This document shows positions 1-6,900 of a DNA stretch of 16,785 nt, one piece after another; within the stretch, counting starts at the first letter, position 1, and the number at the start of each line of letters is the position of its first letter. The DNA is taken from NCBI GenBank assembly GCA_039026595.1, contig JBCCMA010000074.1, forward strand, positions 1 through 16,785, given 5' to 3'. The position numbers were made by a program, and so were the translations under genes. The stretch comes from JBCCMA01 sp039026595. Its GTDB lineage: Bacteria; Pseudomonadota; Gammaproteobacteria; Steroidobacterales; JBCCMA01. The notes beneath the pieces were generated by a model. It saw only the letters and a list, made by a program, of their open reading frames with translations, had not been told where the DNA came from and searched no databases.

Positions 1-1
1 C

Positions 2-940
2 GCTCGCCACCAGCTTTATTATGAGATTTCGGGCAACCCGGAGGGGGTGCCCGCTCTGTTTCTGCACGGCGGTCCGGGCGGCGGTACGCGCCCGGGCGTG
101 CGGCAATTCTTTGATCCGGCGAAATACCCCATCGTTCTTTTGGACCAGCGTGGGTCTGGCCAAAGTAAACCGAACGTTTCGGACGATTTCGATGCGGCGT
201 TAGCGGATAACACGACGGAGCATCTGGTCGCCGATCTTGAGTCTCTTCGTGAGCACCTCGACGTCTCCCAATGGCATCTGGTGTTGGGCGGATCATGGGG
301 TTCCACACTCGCGCTGGCCTATGCGCAGGCCCACCCAACGCGCATGAGAAATTTACTCTTGCGCGGTATCTTCACGTTTCTCCGGGACGAGGTGGATGGC
401 CTTTTTCGCAATGGCCTGACTGCGCTGCACTATCCGGACGCGTGGGAGGCGTACCGGGATTTTGTCCACCAGCACCCGGCGCTTGCCGACGACGTGCCGG
501 ACGACCTGCTCGAGGGCTATCAACGTCTTCTAATGAATCCACAAACGCGGGATGCTGCGGCCACAGCGTTCGTCGCGTACGAGCTGGCGCTGTCATCGGC
601 GGTGCCCAATCACGCGCGCATGAAGGAGACGCTCGCCACCCCATCCACGTTAATTCCGTTTGCCAGTCTTGAGGTGGTCTACATGCTGGCCGGTGGGTTT
701 ATGGAGGAGGCTCAGCTTTTACAGCATCAGCGCTTGGCGCGGCTCAAAAACATGCAAATTTCCATCGTGCACGGCAGGGCGGACCATATTTGCCTGCCGA
801 CGGCCGCTTGGCGGTTGCACAAGGCGTTGCTCGCACAGAACGTCGACAGCCGGTTGTGGTTTGTCGATGGGAACGGTCACTCGGATTCTGAGCCCGGCAT
901 CGGCGGGGCGCTTCGTATGGAGGCGGACCGTTTCGCGTGA
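2..940 (+). CDS. pip: Proline iminopeptidase (alpha/beta hydrolase, family S33), 5' end missing
   Basis: Cytoplasmic serine peptidase that removes N-terminal proline from peptides. The reading frame is open from base 2 to the TGA at 938-940 and visibly continues upstream, so the start codon lies outside the window; compared with typical family members of about 315 residues, roughly 20 N-terminal residues are missing. The GTG at 47 sits inside the conserved core and is not the start. Visible family marks are the oxyanion-hole motif HGGPGGG just after base 60, the DQRGSGQS segment, and the nucleophile elbow GGSWGS with the catalytic Ser codon at 293-295. The likely catalytic Asp is in VHGRADH (codon 782-784) and the His in GNGHS (codon 878-880). 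The segment NTTEHLVADLESLREHL is also typical. The stop overlaps the next gene's GTG start (GTGA), suggesting translational coupling. Family assignment is strong. Confidence 0.93.
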   Translation, partial: ARHQLYYEISGNPEGVPALFLHGGPGGGTRPGVRQFFDPAKYPIVLLDQRGSGQSKPNVSDDFDAALADNTTEHLVADLESLREHLDVSQWHLVLGGSWGSTLALAYAQAHPTRMRNLLLRGIFTFLRDEVDGLFRNGLTALHYPDAWEAYRDFVHQHPALADDVPDDLLEGYQRLLMNPQTRDAAATAFVAYELALSSAVPNHARMKETLATPSTLIPFASLEVVYMLAGGFMEEAQLLQHQRLARLKNMQISIVHGRADHICLPTAAWRLHKALLAQNVDSRLWFVDGNGHSDSEPGIGGALRMEADRFA

Positions 941-2739
941 GGACACGACAAGTTCTCAGTCTCTTTGTTCTGGCGCTGTTGTTGAGCAAAACCGTTACGG
1001 CAAGCGATGAAGCCACGCTTTCTGACGCGCCTTACGGCCTGTGGATTTACGCCAGAGACACGCGGGTGCGAGACCATGTCCTCACAGTGGCGTTTGCCGA
1101 AGGGCGCTGGCACGCGGCGCTGGATGGACGTTCGGTAGGGATTCGTCGCGAGGACAGTGAGCTGGTTATCGACGGTCCGGACGGTGAATCGTTCTTCGGC
1201 GCGGTACCTGTCGCCAATGCGCCGATACTCGGGTACTGGAAGCAGCCCAGCGACGCGTTCGCTTATTCCGATGTTGTGACGCGGACTGTCCTTGCGACGA
1301 CGAGTTCAGGGCATTGGCAGGGTGAGGTGAGTCCTCAGCCGCGGCCTTTCGTTGTTTTCCTTGATGTGTTCCAGAACGCCGAGGGGCGGCCGGAGGCGGT
1401 GCTTCGAAATCCTGAGCGCAACGAGATTGTTGCGGCGAGGTTTAACGTTAAGTCGGAAGGTCAGAACGCATGGCTACTCATAGCAGGTCGCGGCGACGGC
1501 GAGCGTCGCGTGCGTCTGACCCGCAATGGACTGGCGAGTCTTGAGTTGTCGCATCCTTTTTTTAACGCGCCGATTTCGCTTCGACCCGCCACGCGCGACG
1601 AATCGACACGTTACCTTCCGCGCCCCCGGCAGATGGCACCCTATCGCCGGTCGCCGCCTGCTCAGACCGATGACGGATGGCGGGTGATCAAAACCGAGTC
1701 GGCCGGCTTTGACGGGAAAAAGCTCGATCACTTGGTCAATATGCTCGCCGCCGAAGACCCGCGGCGTGCACGGCCTCGTTTGGTGCATTCGATGCTTGTC
1801 GCCCATCGTGGTCGCCTGTTATTGGAAGAATATTTTTATGGCTACAACCGTGACACGCCCCACGATACGCGGTCGTTGGCCAAGGTGTTCGGACCAATAA
1901 TGATTGGTGCATTACGGCATCAGGGTGTCCATGTTGATGTCGACGAGCGAACGGTCTCGCAGGTCATGATGCGCGCAGGGCTGCCACTGGACGATGCGCG
2001 AAAGTCGCAGATCACTCTCGGGCACCTCATGTCGTTTAGCAGCGGACTTGATTGTGAGGCCTCGGCGCGTTCGCAAGGATCGGAAGATGCAATGTGGTCG
2101 CAGTCTGCGCAGACCGACTTCTGGCGATTCACAGCACAACTGCCTCTGCTCTACGAACCTGGCACGCGTTATGCGTATTGCTCGGGCAGTATCAACATGG
2201 CCGCTGCGAGTATTACGGCGGCAAGTGGCATGGCGCTCTACGAGACCTTTGATCAATACGTCGCAGAGCCTCTTGGATTCGGGACCTACCACTGGAACCT
2301 GGCACCCAATGGCGCGGGCTATCTTGCTGGTGGCGTGTATCTGCGCCCGCGCGACATACTCAAATTGGGGGCGATGTACGCGGCGGGCGGGGTCTGGCGA
2401 TCAGAGCGCGTGGTGAGTACCGACTGGATATCAGACTCTACGGCGGCACGCATCGCAATCACACCCCAGACAACGCGGCTTAGCCCCGAGGTCTTCGGCG
2501 ACAATTACTGGGGAGGCGAACAAGCCTATGTGTGGCGACGCGATGTGGTGAAGACCGCGGACCAGGATTACGCGTCGTTTGAAGCGACGGGAAACGGCGG
2601 GCAGGTGCTTCTCGTCGTACCTGAGCTGGAACTCGCCGTCGTGTTTACGGGCGGCAATTACCGCTGGGGCTCCATCTGGGGGCGCTGGCGCAATGAACTG
2701 GTCGGTGGGCACGTGATCCCTGCGCTTGCGATCGACTAA
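937..2739 (+). CDS. Exported beta-lactamase-family serine hydrolase with an N-terminal extension
   Basis: 600 residues. The GTG start overlaps the preceding stop by 4 bases; a GGAGG lies at 919-923, 13 bases upstream. The first 22 or so residues (basic MRTRQ, then LSLFVLALLLS) form a signal peptide, so the enzyme acts in the periplasm or outside. Residues about 25-230 are a beta-rich region I cannot assign. Residues about 245-600 are the penicillin-binding/beta-lactamase fold (class C and EstB-like): nucleophile motif SLAK with Ser313 and Lys316, second motif Tyr414-Cys-Ser416 in place of YxN, and a C-terminal GNGGQ loop around residues 552-556 in the position of KTG. That combination is usual for esterases, D-aminopeptidases and uncharacterised serine hydrolases rather than true beta-lactamases, so the substrate is not predictable. 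The peptidase and amino-acid lyase neighbours suggest peptides or D-amino-acid compounds, by inference only. Confidence 0.88.
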   Translation: MRTRQVLSLFVLALLLSKTVTASDEATLSDAPYGLWIYARDTRVRDHVLTVAFAEGRWHAALDGRSVGIRREDSELVIDGPDGESFFGAVPVANAPILGYWKQPSDAFAYSDVVTRTVLATTSSGHWQGEVSPQPRPFVVFLDVFQNAEGRPEAVLRNPERNEIVAARFNVKSEGQNAWLLIAGRGDGERRVRLTRNGLASLELSHPFFNAPISLRPATRDESTRYLPRPRQMAPYRRSPPAQTDDGWRVIKTESAGFDGKKLDHLVNMLAAEDPRRARPRLVHSMLVAHRGRLLLEEYFYGYNRDTPHDTRSLAKVFGPIMIGALRHQGVHVDVDERTVSQVMMRAGLPLDDARKSQITLGHLMSFSSGLDCEASARSQGSEDAMWSQSAQTDFWRFTAQLPLLYEPGTRYAYCSGSINMAAASITAASGMALYETFDQYVAEPLGFGTYHWNLAPNGAGYLAGGVYLRPRDILKLGAMYAAGGVWRSERVVSTDWISDSTAARIAITPQTTRLSPEVFGDNYWGGEQAYVWRRDVVKTADQDYASFEATGNGGQVLLVVPELELAVVFTGGNYRWGSIWGRWRNELVGGHVIPALAID

Positions 2740-2773
2740 ACGAATGGCTCGGGGGCAACGTGAAGGTAAAGCG

Positions 2774-3709
2774 ATGCGGTCAATAAGTCTCGACCAAATA
2801 AAGAGCGCACGCGCGCACATCGACCCAATTTTTCTGAACACGCCGTGCTTGCGGCGGACCTCGCTGGATGAGTTGGTCGGTTGCGAGATCGGATTGAAAG
2901 TTGAGTGCCTTAATCCCATCCGGTCATTCAAAGGTCGGGGCGTGGATTGGTTTGTGGGGCAACACCCGGGGGAGACGGAACTGTTGTGCGCATCAGCGGG
3001 CAACTTTGGTCAGGCGCTGGCGTATTGCGGGCGTGAGCGCAACGCGCGTGTTGTGGTCTTTGCTGCAGAGAATGCCAACCCGGACAAGATTTCGGCTATG
3101 GAGCGGCTTGGCGCGGAGGTGACGCTATTTGGTGCTGACTTTGACGCGGCCAAGAGGGCGGCGCGGGACTACGCGCTAGCAAACGGCGTGCCGTTGATCG
3201 AAGACGGCGCAATTGTCGAGATCGCTGAGGGAGCGGGCACCATAGCGCTGGAACTACTTGAGCAGTTCGAAGCACCAGAGGTCGTCTATGTACCATTGGG
3301 GAACGGCGCGCTGCTTGGGGGCATTGCGTGCGTGCTCCAGAAAGTGTCCGGAACCACGTGTGTCGTGGGTGTCACCGCCACGAACGCGCCCGCGATGAAG
3401 CAGTCCTTTGATTCGGATTGTCTGATTGTTTCAAAGCAGGCGGATACGATTGCTGATGGCATCGCCGTTCGAGAGCCGGTCGAATATGCGCTGGAGCAGT
3501 TGCGCGGTCGCCTCGAACGCGTCGTTGCGATCAATGATGATGAGATTCTGGAGGCCATGCGTGTTTGCAAACGGCACCTCGGGCTCATTGTTGAGCCAGC
3601 GGGCGCCATCGGTCTTGCCGCCATGATGCGCGAATCAGATCGTCTTCGCGGGCGCCGTGTCGCCACAGTGTTGTGTGGCAGCAATGTGGATCCACGGCTG
3701 AGTTTTTGA
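2774..3709 (+). CDS. PLP-dependent serine/threonine dehydratase-like enzyme (fold type II)
   Basis: 311 residues. I chose the ATG at 2774 because GAAGG at 2762-2766 is a good ribosome binding site 7 bases upstream and the protein then begins MRSISLDQIKSA, matching family N-termini; in-frame TTG 2726 and ATG 2744 would add residues of no family character. Family marks are the PLP-lysine motif SFKGRG with Lys53, the substrate loop ASAGNFGQ, the glycine-rich phosphate loop PLGNGALLGG, and the C-terminal CGSNVD. Members deaminate L-serine or L-threonine to 2-oxo acids, or racemise serine or hydroxyaspartate. No C-terminal ACT regulatory domain is present, so it resembles catabolic TdcB/EutB-like or racemase-like forms rather than biosynthetic IlvA. 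It lies 34 bases after the serine hydrolase and probably belongs to the same transcript. The exact substrate is uncertain. Confidence 0.87.
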   Translation: MRSISLDQIKSARAHIDPIFLNTPCLRRTSLDELVGCEIGLKVECLNPIRSFKGRGVDWFVGQHPGETELLCASAGNFGQALAYCGRERNARVVVFAAENANPDKISAMERLGAEVTLFGADFDAAKRAARDYALANGVPLIEDGAIVEIAEGAGTIALELLEQFEAPEVVYVPLGNGALLGGIACVLQKVSGTTCVVGVTATNAPAMKQSFDSDCLIVSKQADTIADGIAVREPVEYALEQLRGRLERVVAINDDEILEAMRVCKRHLGLIVEPAGAIGLAAMMRESDRLRGRRVATVLCGSNVDPRLSF

Positions 3710-3864
3710 GCGCCTGCGCGCCTGTCGGTTACAAACCAACTTCGCGTTTCGATATGCCGCTGACCTCAGGCATGAATGTGTTTCCACGTCTATACTTTCG
3801 CGTATGACGCGCGTGCGTGAACCGCGCCGATGCGGCTGCGCAGCAATCGGATTGCCGCCGCATT

Positions 3865-3888
3865 CGTAACTTACGAATTTACGTATAC
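3865..3888. repeat. Small inverted and direct repeat (CGTAA-c-TTACG, TTACG) ending in GTATAC
   Basis: The inverted repeat CGTAA C TTACG occupies 3865-3875, a second TTACG follows at 3879-3883, and a GTATAC palindrome lies at 3883-3888. The cluster sits 44-67 bases before the start of the giant repeat protein, in AT-rich intergenic DNA. It could be an operator, but the repeats are short enough to arise by chance and no regulator is recognised. Confidence 0.3.
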
Positions 3889-3907
3889 AGTTTGATTTTC
3901 AGGGAGG

Positions 3908-3920
3908 GGCGCTGGGCGCC
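3908..3920 (+). promoter_or_regulatory. Short perfect hairpin beside the ribosome binding site of the giant protein
   Basis: GGCGC (3908-3912), loop TGG, GCGCC (3916-3920) can form a perfect 5-bp GC-only stem. It lies between two purine-rich candidate ribosome binding sites, AGGGAGGGG at 3901-3909 (partly inside the stem) and GGGGGG at 3921-3926, the latter 5 bases before the ATG. The stem would hide the first site and leave the second exposed. A modest effect on translation is plausible; nothing here proves regulation. Confidence 0.35.
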
Positions 3921-3931
3921 GGGGGGAACAA

Positions 3932-6900
3932 ATGGATTTTTATCGTTTTATGGCCACTGTCCGGCGCTCGCGCTACACGGCGGCTTTCTCTTGTTTCGCC
4001 GTCTGCGCGTGTGTTTTGCACGGCGCGGCGGCGTTTTCCGTTGAGAAAAATCTGTCCGAGGTGGAAAACGTGCCGCCGACGGCCAGGGCATCGTTCTTCG
4101 GCCAGCCGGGTCAGGGCGCACCGATCCGGCTTGACGCATCGCGCTCCACCGACATCGACAGCGAGCGTCTTACCTATGCGTGGACGTTGACCGCGCCGGA
4201 CGGTAGCGACGCAGAGCTGGACGATGCGTCATCGCCGCAGCCAACCTTCACCATGGATCGGCTCGGGGAGTACATCGCGCGCGTTGCGGTGGGCGACGGT
4301 GAGAACGAGGTGTGGTCGCGCTCAATCACCGTTGGCACGACCGGGTTGCGCGCGCATGCGCATAGGGATGACGTCGAGGTATTCGCCGCTCTCGGCGAGC
4401 CCCTGGAGCTCGTCGGCCGGGACGTCTTCTATACCGAAGCCGAGGTCGTGCAATATCGCTGGTCATTAACAAAACGGCCCGGCGCGAGCCTTGCGGCGCT
4501 TTCGCAACACGTCGGACCGAGTGTGACCGTCGAAGGCGATGCACTTGGCCGGTATGTCTATGAGGTTGCGATGGAGAATGCGCGAGGCGAGGTGGCCGAG
4601 GCGCGGATCATCGTCACCCGCGTTAGACGACCTGTTTCTCTGCAACTCCCTGAGCGTTCGGTCGCTAATGTCGGGCAAACGATCACCGTGATGCCCGCTT
4701 GGTCGAACGCGCGCGATTCGGACAAACGCCTCGACTGGCGCCTGCGCTATGCACCGGACGCCAGCGAGGCCACCCTGGTGGAATCCAAAAACGGATTTGC
4801 AACACTGACGCCGGATGTGGTCGGCGACTATGTTGTTCAAGTTGCCGCCGTCGCAGGAGAGCAGCGCAGTGCATGGATGACCCAGGTGATCCATGTCGGG
4901 CGCGACAGGGCTGGAAGTGCCGCACCCCTATTTGGTGTGCCGGAATTGAGCGTTCGCGGCGGGGCGAGTGACATTGATAATGACGGCGTGCCGGATGCGT
5001 TGGATAACTGTGTCGAGACCCCAAACCCGGACCAGATCGATACCAATGGCGATGGATTTGGCAACCGGTGCGATCCCGACCTTGACAATGACGGTCTGAT
5101 CACCAACTTCGGCGATCTGGGTATCCTCCGGGCGGCGTTCTTTAGCAATCCGAGTTCACCGAACTGGAATCCGGACGCGGACTTCAACAGTGATGGCGTC
5201 GTAAATTTCACTGATCTGGGCGTGTTGCGGTTCTTTTTCTTTAACGCGCCCGGGCCAATCGCCAACGTGTTCACTAACCCGGCTGGTGGCAGTTGGCATG
5301 ACCCGGCCAACTGGAGCCTTGGCTTCATTCCCAACGCGGCACACGCTGTGCGCATTGATCTGGCACCTGGCACGGACGTGATTTTCAGCACCGGCACGAC
5401 CCAGATCTCGAGTATCCGTACGACCAGCCCTCTCACACTGCGGGGTGGCACGCTGAACGTCACGCGCCTGGCGGAGTTCAATGACACGGTAACGATCGAA
5501 GACGATATGACGCTCCGCAACGCGCCGATGCGTACGCCGGGGGGCAATCCCAATGCGCAGATCGTGGTGGCGCCGTCGGCGCAGGCCACATTCGACAACG
5601 TTGTGGTGGCCAACGACATCACCATCGGGAACGCGGCCCGGGTCAACGTCTTTAACGGACTGACGCTCGACGATGCGACTGTCGTGCTCACCCCTGGCAG
5701 CTCCACCAGTCTGTTGCAGTTCGAAGACTCTGGGCAGTCGACATCGACGCTCGGCGGCACCGGTGAAATCGTGTTTAACGGCACCTCTATTTCAGATGCG
5801 CGTGGCGTCGTGCAGGCGTCCGGCATCAATCACGGGCTGGTGATTGATGCGGGGATCACGTTACGAAGCGGAACGTCGGGAGGTGTGGTGCAGCATGCGC
5901 AGAACAGCCTGCCGACCATCATCCACGGCGCTGTGATTGCTGATCTTGACGGTCGGCAGATTGACCTTCGCGACGTCGAGCTCTCGTCCTCCTCGACCGT
6001 CACCGTCAGCAACGGCAGCGAGGTCTTTATGTCGCGGGACGCCGTACTCAACGGGGGCATCACCGTCAGCGATGCGACGCTTGATATCGGCAACACGATC
6101 GACGACATCTGGTCAAACGGTGGCAGCATTCTTCTCGTCGACGGAGTACTCGAGCTCGGTGGCTCGTTTGACATGGCGGCCATCGGCACCATCACGGGCG
6201 TAGGCACTGCTGTGATCGACGGCGTACTGGACAACACGGGGCTGTCGACGGACCTGCGGTCGTTGTTTCCCGATGAGCTGCTGCTGAGCACGGGTGGTTC
6301 GGTCATCGGCGGCACGTTGGTCGGCACGCCGCTGGCCATCGCGCCGTCGGCGCGATTCGGGTTCGACGGAGTCACATTGGGTACGAATGTACTTGTCGAC
6401 AACGGCTCGACGCTGCAAATCGATAATGACTTGGTCCTCGATAACGCGGCCGTTACGCTGGGTAGCGACGGAAGCACTTCCGTTCTGTCGTTTCGTGGCG
6501 CGCCGAACGCCTCGTCGAGCCTCACCGGAACGGGCGAAGTGGTGTTCTCGGGCACCAGTACTATTTCATCGCGGAACCAGATTCAGGTGGCCAGCTCCCA
6601 GCATGGATTGACCATTGACCGGGATGTGACGCTTCGCACGGGTACATCCGGGGCGCTGGTTTTCCATATCACCAACAATGGGCCGTTGGCGATCCACGGT
6701 GATGTCGTAGCGGACGTGGCCGGCCGGGAAATCAACCTTCGAAGCGTACGGTTGTCGCCGATGTCGACGGTCTCGATAAGTAACGGCAGCGCCGTCATTC
6801 TGTCGGGCAATTCGGAGCTCGAGGGTGCGATCACGGTCGATAATGCAGCACTGGATGTGGGCAACGCCGCGACGGATACGTGGGTAAACTCGGGCACCAT

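Larger units (their letters stand above)
3710..3931. other. Intergenic leader upstream of the giant repeat protein
   Basis: 222 bases without a credible gene; a 75-codon open frame here overlaps the next gene out of frame and is rejected. It holds a TATACT box at 3791-3796 and a TATACA box at 3884-3889. Neither has a convincing -35 partner at 17 bases, so no promoter is claimed. The right half is AT-richer than its surroundings and contains the small repeats and hairpin listed separately. No strong terminator for the upstream cluster was seen. Confidence 0.5.

Noticed and set aside
937..2739. Antibiotic-resistance beta-lactamase
   Set aside because: The second and third motifs (YCS, GNGGQ) and the large extra domain fit the broad serine-hydrolase group and not true class C beta-lactamases, which carry YxN and KTG.
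2726..2773. Upstream TTG 2726 or ATG 2744 as start of the PLP enzyme
   Set aside because: TTG 2726 overlaps the preceding gene and neither has a good ribosome site, whereas GAAGG precedes ATG 2774 by 7 bases.
3791..3796. TATACT as a -10 promoter box
   Set aside because: No recognisable -35 hexamer at 16-18 bases upstream and no extended -10 TG.
4837..5829. Long antisense open frames opposite the giant repeat gene (also 5830-6555, 6566-7171, 7336-7779, 8185-8895, 8914-9357)
   Set aside because: They recur because the repeated Gly/Thr/Val/Asp-rich coding strand yields few stop codons in one antisense register. Their translations are low-complexity Ser/Val/Pro text without domains or ribosome sites.
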